The notes beneath the pieces were generated by a model that saw only the letters and a program-made list of their open reading frames with translations, made no database searches and was not told where the DNA came from. The translations under genes and the position numbers were made by a program. DNA of 7,870 nt from Lentisphaerota bacterium. GTDB lineage: Bacteria; Verrucomicrobiota; Kiritimatiellia; JAAZAB01. Where the stretch lies: the NCBI GenBank assembly GCA_016182435.1, contig JACPGN010000155.1, positions 1 through 7,870 of the forward strand, given 5' to 3'. The stretch's first letter is position 1. Each line of letters opens with the position of its first letter. Below, one piece after another: positions 1 to 5,780 of the stretch.

Positions 1-906
1 CTCAGCGAGGATCACCTGGAGCAACTGGGCATAATCCGCGAGGCGATTCCGATCAACCGGGGCATATCGGTGGCATCCTTAACCTGGCTTCTCCAGCAGA
101 AATTCGTGCCGATTACCTTCGCCTCTTTCTTTGGCCTGTTCGGCTACCTCGATGTTGGGTTCCCACCTGAGATTTACACCGCGCTCTTCGTGATTATTAT
201 GGCGCTGGTCATTCTGTTTCTTATTGAACTGCTGATCACCCGCGATCGGGCGCTCGAAGTCGCCGGGGTGTGGCTGGCTGCGTTTATGCTTACCATCCTG
301 GCTCTGCACGTGGGAACGTCGCTTACTATTGACCCCCAGCCGCAGGGCCGGTACCACTTTGTCAGCCTTGTCCCCATGGCCGTTTTTCTGGGGTGGGCCG
401 CGCACCGCCACTTGCCGCTGCTGAAATATGCGCTTGCCCTCATGGTGGTAACCGGCGCGCTGATGGTCCAGACCGTTGCGCTCTTTGCCAAAACTTACGG
501 GGCGCCCCTGGTTTTCGCGGTGGCCTGGGATGAGCCGGAAGGTTGGCGTTCGGCCATCAGCCGGGCCGAGCGCGTGGAAAAAAACCGCGTCCGGGTTTCC
601 TGCTCTTTCGACAACACGGCGACGGTGACGGCGCTGCGCGTTGATTTTCCCAAGCGCATCTTGGGACGTTACCGGGATTTTACCCTGACCTGCGCGACTG
701 CCGGCGGCAAGCAAGTCTTTAGCCGGGAAAAGCTGCCGCAGCCACGGTGCGTGGATATGAACTACGATCCTAATCTGACGGCCTTCGACACGATCGGCCC
801 CAATCCTTCCGCGGTTTTCACGCTTCCCAAGGCCCTTGGGCCGCTCAAGACTCTTACCATCGAAGCCGCCATCGAACATCGCCGCCTGCGCGACCCGAAA
901 TTTTAA
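1..906 (+). CDS. C-terminal part of a multi-pass membrane protein, DUF2142-like (5' end outside window)
   Basis: The frame is open from the first base, so the gene starts upstream of the window; the GTG at 70 is internal, not a start. About 301 residues are visible. Hydrophobic segments lie at about residues 35-52, 61-79, 84-105, 120-137 and 139-162, counting from the first visible codon, and are followed by a soluble tail of about 135 residues. Two phrases resemble DUF2142 membrane proteins: 'SFFGLFGYLDVGFPP' before a membrane segment and 'QGRYHF' (115-120) in a loop between two others. This family is often found in surface-polysaccharide loci and is sometimes grouped with lipid-linked-sugar glycosyltransferases; its chemistry is not well established. 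The tail after residue 165 has no motif I recognise and probably faces the periplasm. It ends in TAA and converges on the glycine-rich gene, with a 145-base gap. Family assignment is moderate; membrane nature is clear. Confidence 0.7.
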   Translation, partial: LSEDHLEQLGIIREAIPINRGISVASLTWLLQQKFVPITFASFFGLFGYLDVGFPPEIYTALFVIIMALVILFLIELLITRDRALEVAGVWLAAFMLTILALHVGTSLTIDPQPQGRYHFVSLVPMAVFLGWAAHRHLPLLKYALALMVVTGALMVQTVALFAKTYGAPLVFAVAWDEPEGWRSAISRAERVEKNRVRVSCSFDNTATVTALRVDFPKRILGRYRDFTLTCATAGGKQVFSREKLPQPRCVDMNYDPNLTAFDTIGPNPSAVFTLPKALGPLKTLTIEAAIEHRRLRDPKF

Positions 907-1051
907 TAATGTCCTTTCTTCCGGCCGAATTAGGTTCGAGCCTTCTTGATATGGGCATGTTTAACGTTGTACCAGGCGGCAAGCCGTCCGTCAGTCCGAT
1001 GATCCCCACAGAAGGCAGCCATTCTGATGGCCTTATCCGGCCGAGGGGTTG

Positions 1052-3127
1052 TTAACGGAAGGAAACAATCGCGCCGGGGACCGGCAGTTGGACCCAGACG
1101 ACCGTTCCGTTCGTGCCTTGAGAATACCCCGTGCCGCCGGTAACCGAAAGATTAGTTCCGGTAAAGGTGTGATACATCCGCCAAACGGCAATGCGGCCGC
1201 CGCCGCCACCGCCGCCGGAAGTTGTGCCGCCAGTGTTCCCATTTGCAGTTAGTTCGCCGCTGGTGCCGGTAAATACGTTGCACATCAGGTATATCCCTCC
1301 GCCTGCTCCGCCGGCGGCCCAAGCGCTGCTGCTTGCAGTCCCGTTGGCGGTCAGCGTGCCATTGATTGTGATTGTGCCTGAGGCGGTTACCCGGATCAGC
1401 CCTCCGCCCCGTCCTCCATACATGCCAACGTATCCGGATGCCCCACCGCTTCCCGGATCGCTGGGCGCATTCGACACACCATAGGTCTCACCTCCGAATG
1501 CCGAATACCCGCCGCTACCCCCTCTCCCTCCATAACCACCCCCGCCGGCTCGGCCGTCGGTGGGGGGATTGACGTAGTAAATCCCGCGTCCCGGACCATT
1601 GCCACTCGCGCCGACATACCATGCCCCCGCATACCCCTTTCCGTCTGCGTCAATTTTACCGCCGGAATCAACGGTAAGATTTCTGACTGCAAATCGCGGC
1701 GATCCGCCGTTGACGCTGTCAGAATAGGGATAAACATACGAGTTGGTCGCAACAATCATGGCCCCAGTGACGTTCACCAGGGCGCCGTAGTCCGGGGTGG
1801 TAGCATTTGTCATGACCCCGAACACGTAGAGACTCGAACCATTCGTCACAAGAAGATTGCCGCCGACATTGATCACCGGAGCTGATGTGGAACTACTGAA
1901 ATAGGAGTAATTTGAGCTTCTCGTGGCGAAGTCCGTTCCCCCAAGGTCCAGTCTGCCCGAACTGCCGGAGATTGTCAGGTTGTTAGTGACTGTCAGTTGG
2001 AAGCCGGTTTGCGGGAAGCGGACCCACCCGTTAGTAACCAGCAGGGTATCCACCGACCAAATAGACGGGAGGAGCACCTGCCCACTGTGCGGAAACCACG
2101 CCGGGTCAAAGATTGCGGTGTTGGGGAAGTATAGCGTGCCCACGTCACCAGGGCGTTTACCCGTGGTTGTTGCTCCGGCTGTGGAAAAGCGCACGGTCGG
2201 CTTCGGCTGCAGTGCAGCCTGTCCTGCCAAGTCAGTGTAGTTGACGGCAATCCGGCCGCCACCGCCTGCTCCGCCATAAGCTGTGCCGTTGCCACCGTTT
2301 GCAGTGATGAGGCCGTTCGTTCCTATGAACAGGCCACAGGTGATATAGATGCCGCCACCCGATCCGCCGCCAGCGCCGGCCGCTGTGCCGTTCGTGCCAT
2401 TCGCTGTGATCGTGCCGTTGACCGTAACGATGCCGGAGGCGTCAATCCGTACAGCACCGCCGCCGTTTCCCGATGTCCCGGCATAGGCTTGTCCCCCACC
2501 GCTGCCCGGCGACACAGGAGCGTTCGATGTCCCGTACGGAGCGCCCCCGATAAGCCCGCCCGTCTCCAGGCCATCGCCACCACGCCCGCCGTAACCGCCA
2601 CCACCACCATAGCCACCGCCGCCGGAGTTGTAAGTGCCCTTTCCAGGTCCGTTCCCGCTGCCTCCTGATACAATGGCGCCCGCGTAACCTCTTCCGTCGG
2701 TGAAAATCCTGCCCCCTGCTGCAATCGTCAGGTTCGAACAGATAATATAAACGTTATTGGACATCTGGCTGTCGGTGAAAGCTGCGGGGAGGGTCATGGC
2801 GCCATTCGTCAGAATCGTGACATTCGTTGCCGAAAGGCTCGTGTCCCAGTTTGAGAAGATCAGATTGACCTTGTTGCTGAGCAGGATGGAAGAAAGGGGT
2901 ACCGTCGCATTGGTCAGGAGCACCCAGTTGGTAGCAGTAGTGGTGATGATCACATCATCGCCGTTCGTCGGAACGAGGCCGCCGCTCCAGTTCGTGCCGA
3001 CCGCCCACTCATTCGTACCGCCTGCCGTCAACCAGGTTACGGTCGCCGCCGGCGCGCAGAGCGCGAGGGCCATCGTAAGACTCAGCGAAGAGAACAAGAA
3101 CAACGAACCGGATGAATGCTTCTTCAT
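1052..3127 (-). CDS. Secreted glycine-rich repeat protein, 691 aa
   Basis: A probable surface or secreted protein of unknown function. The N-terminus is a type I signal peptide: 'MKKHSSGS', then a hydrophobic core (about 9-24), with likely cleavage after the 'APA' region near 27; the lone Cys has no lipobox. Next is 'W....N.WAVGTNWSGGLVPTNGDDVII' in outline (about 32-62), a motif seen at the start of autotransporter-like and PEP-CTERM-type beta-helix proteins. Two Gly-rich modules follow (about 126-296 and 479-649), clearly homologous to each other. They are joined by a Ser/Thr/Asn-rich linker that includes 'DVGTLYFPNTAIF'. Short repeats such as 'TNGT' and 'ITANG' suggest parallel beta-helix rungs. 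There is no C-terminal barrel, LPXTG or PEP-CTERM anchor; it ends '...PGAIVSFR'. It begins 25 bases after tsaE, with no strong ribosome binding site (AAGATAG is the best candidate). It may be co-transcribed with thiL-tsaE or have its own promoter. Confidence 0.85.
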   Translation of the reverse strand: MKKHSSGSLFLFSSLSLTMALALCAPAATVTWLTAGGTNEWAVGTNWSGGLVPTNGDDVIITTTATNWVLLTNATVPLSSILLSNKVNLIFSNWDTSLSATNVTILTNGAMTLPAAFTDSQMSNNVYIICSNLTIAAGGRIFTDGRGYAGAIVSGGSGNGPGKGTYNSGGGGYGGGGGYGGRGGDGLETGGLIGGAPYGTSNAPVSPGSGGGQAYAGTSGNGGGAVRIDASGIVTVNGTITANGTNGTAAGAGGGSGGGIYITCGLFIGTNGLITANGGNGTAYGGAGGGGRIAVNYTDLAGQAALQPKPTVRFSTAGATTTGKRPGDVGTLYFPNTAIFDPAWFPHSGQVLLPSIWSVDTLLVTNGWVRFPQTGFQLTVTNNLTISGSSGRLDLGGTDFATRSSNYSYFSSSTSAPVINVGGNLLVTNGSSLYVFGVMTNATTPDYGALVNVTGAMIVATNSYVYPYSDSVNGGSPRFAVRNLTVDSGGKIDADGKGYAGAWYVGASGNGPGRGIYYVNPPTDGRAGGGGYGGRGGSGGYSAFGGETYGVSNAPSDPGSGGASGYVGMYGGRGGGLIRVTASGTITINGTLTANGTASSSAWAAGGAGGGIYLMCNVFTGTSGELTANGNTGGTTSGGGGGGGRIAVWRMYHTFTGTNLSVTGGTGYSQGTNGTVVWVQLPVPGAIVSFR
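1181..1693 (-). repeat. Gly-rich module B of the secreted protein (internal duplication)
   Basis: This covers about residues 479-649. Matching landmarks to module A: 'NLTVDSGG', 'DGKGYAGA', 'ASGNGPGRG', 'GGGGYGGRGG', 'YGVSNAPSDPGSGG', 'GTLTANGT', 'AGGAGGGIYLMC' and 'GGGGRIAV'. Length and spacing are nearly the same as in module A. Divergence at many positions suggests an old duplication kept under selection. Boundaries are approximate. Confidence 0.85.
2240..2752 (-). repeat. Gly-rich module A of the secreted protein (internal duplication)
   Basis: This covers about residues 126-296 of the glycine-rich protein. Landmarks in order: 'NLTIAAGG', 'DGRGYAGA', 'GSGNGPGKG', 'GGGGYGGRGG', 'YGTSNAPVSPGSGG', 'GTITANGT', 'AGGGSGGGIY' and 'GGGGRIAV'. 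The same landmarks recur in the same order in module B, so the similarity is a duplication and not just shared low complexity. Boundaries are approximate. Confidence 0.85.
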
Positions 3128-3152
3128 AGGCTATCTTGATTTATGCATGGAC

Positions 3153-3623
3153 TCAGGCCGGTGGCCCGGCAACCAGGATAATCGTGCGCACATCGGGATC
3201 CGCTCCGCTCTCAAAATAAATGTGCCGGGTATTGGCCGGCAGCCAGGCGCCGGCGCGTTCGGCCCATTCAATCACCGTGATCCCTCCGCTATCGAAATAA
3301 TCTTCAAGATCAATGCTCAGCAATTCTTCCGCCGTATGAATCCGGTAAAGATCCACGTGAATCAGCGGACACTCTCCCTGGTATTCATTTACCATCGTAA
3401 AGGTGGGACTGGTCACGGCCTGCCGGATGCCCAGCGCCTGAGCCAAGCCTTGGACAAAACAGGTCTTGCCGCTACCCAGCTCGCCGTGCAAGGCAAGCAC
3501 GGCGCCGGGCCTGTCCAGCGCTCCGCAGGACTTCAGTTCCCTGGCCAGGTCGCCAGCTAAAGTCCGGGTTTCCTCCGGACTCTTTGAGATAACCTTGTGC
3601 GTTTTAATCCGATCCTCACACAA
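3153..3623 (-). CDS. tsaE: tRNA threonylcarbamoyladenosine biosynthesis ATPase TsaE
   Basis: TsaE (YjeE) is the small cytoplasmic ATPase that works with TsaB, TsaC/TsaC2 and TsaD to make the t6A modification at position 37 of ANN-decoding tRNAs. The 156-residue length fits the family. Visible motifs are the Walker A loop 'GELGSGKT' (47-54), 'TSPTF' (71-75), 'HVDLYR' (89-94) with the family's conserved Asp, and 'VIEWAE' (117-122). The start is TTG at 3623, supported by AGGAAG five bases upstream (3629-3634); I see no in-frame ATG or GTG that would fit better. It lies 27 bases after thiL and 25 bases before the glycine-rich gene, so co-transcription is likely. One oddity is that the segment before the Walker A loop ('SCGALDRPGA', about 32-41) looks longer than usual; it is encoded by a small palindrome whose core is shared with thiL. 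Confidence 0.95.
   Translation of the reverse strand: MCEDRIKTHKVISKSPEETRTLAGDLARELKSCGALDRPGAVLALHGELGSGKTCFVQGLAQALGIRQAVTSPTFTMVNEYQGECPLIHVDLYRIHTAEELLSIDLEDYFDSGGITVIEWAERAGAWLPANTRHIYFESGADPDVRTIILVAGPPA
3513..3531. repeat. Small palindrome in tsaE sharing its core with the thiL element
   Basis: The 19 bases GTCC-A-GCG-CTC-CGC-A-GGAC form a hairpin with two short stems and a symmetrical A/A mismatch. Seventeen bases (3515-3531) match 3874-3890 in thiL with one difference. In tsaE it encodes part of 'SCGALDR', just before the Walker A strand, in a different frame from thiL. Confidence 0.5.
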
Positions 3624-3650
3624 AAAATCTTCCTACAGCCTACAGCCTAT

Positions 3651-4697
3651 CTATCTGAAATGTTCATAGCCGGCGGCTTTGAGACGCGTGTGCTCGCCGC
3701 GCCCAGCCACGCACTCAACCACACCACGCTTGGGCGTAATCCTGCCGATATAGGTGCAGGGCACGGTAAAAGCTCTTGACCAGGCGCGCAGCAGCTCTGC
3801 AGCTTTGGCCGACGGCACGGTGAACAATAATTCATAGTCCTCGCCATCGCAGATAGCCCGCCGCAGAGCCTGCCCAGCGCTTCGCAGGACGGCCCGCCCC
3901 CCTGAGCTCCCGGAGCGCCGGGGGGCCCGCCGCGAGCTTGATTTCCTGACAGCCGGCGACAGCGGGATCGCGTTCAGCCACAGTTCGGCTCCCATCCGGC
4001 TGCTCCGGATCAAATGCCGGAGATCCGTTGCCAAGCCATCGCTGAGATCAATCATGGCGGTGGCCCAGTGATGTTTTTGGAGCCATTGACCTTCGGCCAG
4101 GCGCGGCTGAAACTTGAGATGCTTGCCCCGCCAACTGCCTCCCAGCGTGCCGGTGACGAACAGATAATCGCCTTTTTTCGCGCCGGAGCGCAAGACCGCC
4201 CGTCCCCGCCGCACGCGGCCAACGCCAAACACGTGCACGGCCAGCTCCCGCCCGCGGCTTACATCTCCGCCGACAATTGCCACGCGCCAGCGGCGGGCCA
4301 GCTTGGTGAGACCTCCCCGAATCGCCATCACCCGCGCTACCGGCGTGCTGCCCGGCGCGACAATATCCACCAGCGCCCAGAGCGGCTCGGCGCCCATGGC
4401 GGCCATATCGCTCAGCACTCGCGCGAGCGCTTTATGGCCAACCGCCGCGCCTGGTGTCCCCCTGGTAAAATGCACGCCCTCGACTACCGGATCCGATTTA
4501 AGCAGGTAATCATAGCGGCCCTTAGCCGCCATGCGCACCACGGCGCAATCGTCACCCGGCCCAACCACCACGTCAGCGCGTTTCGGCCCGCCTGCAACGT
4601 TATGCGTAGCATTGCGGGCAGGCAGCGCGCGAATCAGGCGTTGAATCACGGCCTGCTCGCCGAGCTCACCTATGGTTTTGGGGCGTAACTTTTTCAT
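3651..4697 (-). CDS. thiL: Thiamine-monophosphate kinase ThiL
   Basis: ThiL phosphorylates thiamine monophosphate with ATP to the active cofactor thiamine diphosphate; it is a cytoplasmic member of the AIR-synthase/PurM-like fold. Motifs (348-aa numbering): 'GPGDDCAVV' (46-54), 'SDPVVEGVHF' (68-77), 'KALARVLSDMAAMGAEP' (89-105), 'GGDVSRG' (143-149), 'GTLGGS' near 183-188, 'AMIDLSDGLATDL' (214-226) and 'GEDYELLF' (285-292). These are the Mg/ATP and substrate motifs of the family and all look intact. I chose the ATG at 4697, with AGGG nine bases upstream, because family members begin shortly before 'LGE'; a GTG at 4727 would add ten residues. Between 'IPLSPAVRK' and 'ALRRA..GEDYELL' there is an unusual Arg/Ser/Gly-rich insert (about 253-276), encoded by a palindromic element. 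The gene begins 35 bases after the truncated yafQ toxin and precedes tsaE. Confidence 0.95.
   Translation of the reverse strand: MKKLRPKTIGELGEQAVIQRLIRALPARNATHNVAGGPKRADVVVGPGDDCAVVRMAAKGRYDYLLKSDPVVEGVHFTRGTPGAAVGHKALARVLSDMAAMGAEPLWALVDIVAPGSTPVARVMAIRGGLTKLARRWRVAIVGGDVSRGRELAVHVFGVGRVRRGRAVLRSGAKKGDYLFVTGTLGGSWRGKHLKFQPRLAEGQWLQKHHWATAMIDLSDGLATDLRHLIRSSRMGAELWLNAIPLSPAVRKSSSRRAPRRSGSSGGRAVLRSAGQALRRAICDGEDYELLFTVPSAKAAELLRAWSRAFTVPCTYIGRITPKRGVVECVAGRGEHTRLKAAGYEHFR
3872..3931. repeat. Double-hairpin palindromic element inserted in frame within thiL
   Basis: Two hairpins lie back to back. The larger, 3891-3931, is centred on 3911: GGCCCGCCCCCC pairs with GGGGGGCCCGCC (10 of 12), then come a weakly paired 3x3 step and GCTCC-C-GGAGC (5 of 5). 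The smaller, 3872-3890, contains GCG-CTT-CGC flanked by CC/GG pairs. The element is about 60 bases, a multiple of three. It encodes only low-complexity Arg/Ser/Gly/Ala residues at a loop where ThiL proteins are normally short. The core CCAGCGCTYCGCAGGAC recurs in tsaE at 3515-3531 in a different reading frame. Confidence 0.6.
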
Positions 4698-4732
4698 CGC
4701 CAATTTCCCTGAGCAGTCATCCAACACAACTT

Positions 4733-4819
4733 TTATCTGAATTTCTCAAGATTCTTGCCGCGCCGCTGGGCGCGTTTCACGTCCTTCTCAAATTGCCGGG
4801 TGTAGACCGGGGCATACAT
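4733..4819 (-). pseudogene. yafQ: Truncated YafQ-family toxin, N-terminal 28 residues only
   Basis: The frame starts with an ATG that overlaps the antitoxin's stop by one base (TGATG at 4817-4821), the usual arrangement of coupled toxin-antitoxin genes. It encodes 'MYAPVYTRQFEKDVKRAQRR' plus eight more residues ('GKNLEKFR') and then TAA. The string 'F.KDVKRAQRRGKN' matches the start of YafQ ('YSKDVKLAQKRHKD' in E. coli), a ribosome-dependent mRNA endonuclease of the RelE/ParE fold. A full toxin is about 90 residues, so the core strands and the catalytic histidines are missing. The sequence after the stop runs straight into the thiL leader with no further toxin-like frame. It should be inactive as a nuclease. 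Whether a 28-residue peptide is made is unknown. Confidence 0.8.
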
Positions 4820-5079
4820 CAGATTCCAAGTTTCTTAAACATATCGTCCGCGTCTTTGCAAACGATCACATCGCGACCGGCATCCGTGGAATCAAATGTT
4901 TGTCTGGTCGTTGATGTGGGAATGGCCAATTCGAAAGGAAGACCGCCGCGCAGTTCGACCTGCTTATAGAAAATCGTGATCGCCTGGGTTGCGTTCAGCC
5001 CAAGACGATGAAAGACGCTTTCGGCATGATTCTTCAGTTCGGGCTGGATTCGCGCTCGAACAGTTGATGTCTTGCTCAT
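4819..5079 (-). CDS. dinJ: RelB/DinJ-family antitoxin
   Basis: An 86-residue antitoxin, the usual DinJ length. 'MSKTSTVRARIQPELKNHAE' (1-20) is the ribbon-helix-helix N-terminus, followed by 'LGLNATQAITIFYKQVELRG' and 'GLPFEL', all typical of DinJ, the partner of YafQ. Such proteins bind and block the toxin and, with it, repress their own promoter. I chose the ATG at 5079 and not the frame's upstream start at 5163 because a perfect AAGGAGG lies six bases upstream and the homologous sequence begins here. The C-terminus 'DDMFKKLGI' appears complete. It stops in TGATG, overlapping the truncated toxin by one base. With the toxin broken, it may persist as an orphan antitoxin, possibly neutralising related toxins elsewhere in the genome. 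Confidence 0.92.
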   Translation of the reverse strand: MSKTSTVRARIQPELKNHAESVFHRLGLNATQAITIFYKQVELRGGLPFELAIPTSTTRQTFDSTDAGRDVIVCKDADDMFKKLGI

Positions 5080-5085
5080 GAATAA

Positions 5086-5092
5086 CCTCCTT
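5086..5092 (-). promoter_or_regulatory. Ribosome binding site of dinJ
   Basis: The minus strand reads AAGGAGG, ending six bases before the ATG at 5079. It is a perfect Shine-Dalgarno match and fixes the start, excluding the longer reading frame that begins at 5163. Confidence 0.9.
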
Positions 5093-5123
5093 AACACTTC
5101 GCGTAGCGATGCGGGCAGGCCGA

Positions 5124-5139
5124 TGCCGGCGGGCCGGCA
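5124..5139. promoter_or_regulatory. Perfect inverted repeat upstream of dinJ, possible operator
   Basis: TGCCGGC-GG-GCCGGCA is a perfect 7+7 palindrome 45-60 bases upstream of the dinJ start. DinJ-type antitoxins autoregulate through palindromes near their promoter, so this is a candidate operator. No good -35/-10 pair is visible beside it; TACTAT on the minus strand just upstream is only a weak -10 candidate. It could equally be one of the GC-rich palindromes common in this window. Confidence 0.35.
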
Positions 5140-5152
5140 GGTCACCTCATAG

Positions 5153-5252
5153 TAACACGACATGTCCGGCGCATGGCGGTGGTGAACCTTGCCCCGCTTA
5201 GCGGCGTAGTGTTATCGCCTTGTTCGAACGTCCGGTCTCCTTACACGACATG
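5153..5252. repeat. 12-base direct repeats flanking a 76-base segment between two TA units
   Basis: TAACACGACATG at 5153-5164 and TTACACGACATG at 5241-5252 differ by one base and lie in the same orientation. The right copy contains the last codons and stop of the zinc-ribbon gene (reading His-Val-Val-stop). The left copy would read His-Val-Val-Leu-Leu-stop. The segment between them (5165-5240) contains the small hairpin CCGCT-T-AGCGG and no gene. Confidence 0.5.
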
Positions 5253-5483
5253 CGCGAGGAACTGCTTCGCGCGGTGGGACTGGATGCAGTGCATGGCGTC
5301 ATCGTCAAAAAAACGCGCGCCACACGCACGGCATTTGAAGTGGCGCAGTCGCTTGATAAACAATCCGTCATCGAGCCGACAGTTCTCGACCGTCCGGCTC
5401 ATTCGCGTGGCGCCGCATTCCGGACACGGGAACGGCTCAGATATCGGTGCTTCTCTTGGATGAGACAAGGACATAGAATACAT
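5241..5483 (-). CDS. MqsA/YgiT-type zinc-ribbon protein, putative antitoxin
   Basis: An 80-residue protein with 'CPECG' (Cys 20 and 23) and 'CRACG' (Cys 51 and 54), a four-cysteine zinc ribbon with the two knuckles about 28 residues apart. This resembles the N-terminal domain of MqsA (YgiT), the antitoxin of MqsR. The helix-turn-helix half of full MqsA (about 131 residues) is absent, so this is the short zinc-finger-only form. It may bind the upstream protein but not DNA by itself. The start overlaps the end of that gene by 47 bases; ATG at 5483 has AAGG five bases upstream, while TTG at 5486 and ATG at 5474 are alternatives. Gene order (toxin first, zinc-ribbon partner second) is that of mqsRA. 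The pairing is inferred from order and overlap. Confidence 0.75.
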   Translation of the reverse strand: MYSMSLSHPREAPISEPFPCPECGATRMSRTVENCRLDDGLFIKRLRHFKCRACGARFFDDDAMHCIQSHRAKQFLAHVV

Positions 5484-5718
5484 CAACGCCTTCTTTCGTT
5501 AATATCTTTCCCTTAGTGTAAATATCAAGACCGTCATAGGTCAATCCCTTGATCACAAAAAGTTTCTCTATTCCCCTCGTCCGAGGATTGCGTGAGCGTA
5601 AGACCTTGAAGATGGACGGCGCATTCAATATAGATTCATACACCAGTTCCGGTGTCAATGCTTCCGCCGTCATTTCACTCTCGGCTTTCTGGGTGAACAG
5701 TACGTTCCGCGCGATCAC
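5437..5718 (-). CDS. MqsR-like putative toxin, interrupted near its 5' end (GTG-start remainder)
   Basis: This 93-residue frame contains 'VLFTQKAESEM', 'ESILNAPSIFKVLRSRNPR', 'KLFVIKGLTYDGLDIYTKGK' and 'VFYVLVSSKRS'. I recognise this pattern from small uncharacterised proteins paired with YgiT-type zinc ribbons; the layout (basic start, central sheet, last strand '..VLVSSK') recalls MqsR, an mRNA interferase. Membership is inferred, not shown. The GTG at 5718 lacks a good ribosome binding site. The same frame continues upstream through a TGA (5722-5724) to an ATG at 5748 that has AGGA seven bases before it and encodes 'MDTLVRIK', a plausible natural start. The gene therefore looks broken by a nonsense codon at position 9. 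A weak protein from GTG or CTG (5721) is possible. It sits 32 bases after the ribbon-helix-helix antitoxin and overlaps the zinc-ribbon gene. Confidence 0.65.
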   Translation of the reverse strand: MIARNVLFTQKAESEMTAEALTPELVYESILNAPSIFKVLRSRNPRTRGIEKLFVIKGLTYDGLDIYTKGKILTKEGVDVFYVLVSSKRSTDI

Positions 5719-5721
5719 CAG

Positions 5722-5748
5722 TCATTTTATCCGTACAAGGGTATCCAT
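5722..5748 (-). pseudogene. Detached 5' end of the MqsR-like gene: ATG, seven codons, TGA
   Basis: The minus strand reads ATG, then codons for DTLVRIK, then TGA, and continues in the same frame into the 93-residue frame (Leu-Val-Ile-Ala-Arg-Asn...). AGGA stands seven bases upstream of the ATG. The remainder at 5716-5718 has no comparable signal. The simplest reading is one gene of about 103 codons, 5437-5748, with a nonsense mutation at codon 9. A short leader peptide with translational coupling to the GTG is the alternative. Confidence 0.6.
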
Positions 5749-5780
5749 GTATTTTCCTGCATTGCCTTGTTCTGTGGCCT

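Noticed and set aside
907..1051. Bidirectional terminator between the two convergent genes
   Set aside because: Only short, imperfect stems (for example CGGC-AA-GCCG and GGCC-N6-GGCC) and no T-tract are visible; they are not strong enough to call.
951..1055. Plus-strand 34-codon frame in the gap after the first gene
   Set aside because: No ribosome binding site, no recognisable sequence, and it overlaps the opposite-strand candidate, which looks more protein-like.
1033..1484. Several open frames in other frames or on the other strand of the glycine-rich gene (Pro/Ala-rich or Gly-rich)
   Set aside because: They are shadows of the GGN-rich repeats; one strand's Gly codons become Pro and Ala in other frames. 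None has a ribosome binding site or recognisable sequence.
4733..4740. Similar ends of the yafQ stump and thiL (both ...TTCAGATAR) as a duplicated recombination site
   Set aside because: Only about eight bases match; this is too short to separate from chance.
5079..5240. Integron attC site or cassette boundary among the toxin-antitoxin genes
   Set aside because: Toxin-antitoxin cassettes are common in integrons and there is a CCGCTTAGCGG hairpin with nearby AAC/GTT triplets, but I find no pair of RYYYAAC and GTTRRRY core sites in the right positions and no integrase in the window.
5722..5724. TGA as a recoded sense codon or selenocysteine
   Set aside because: tsaE, dinJ, mtnA and the CPBP gene all end at TGA, so it is a normal stop. 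No selenocysteine insertion element or suitable protein family is evident.
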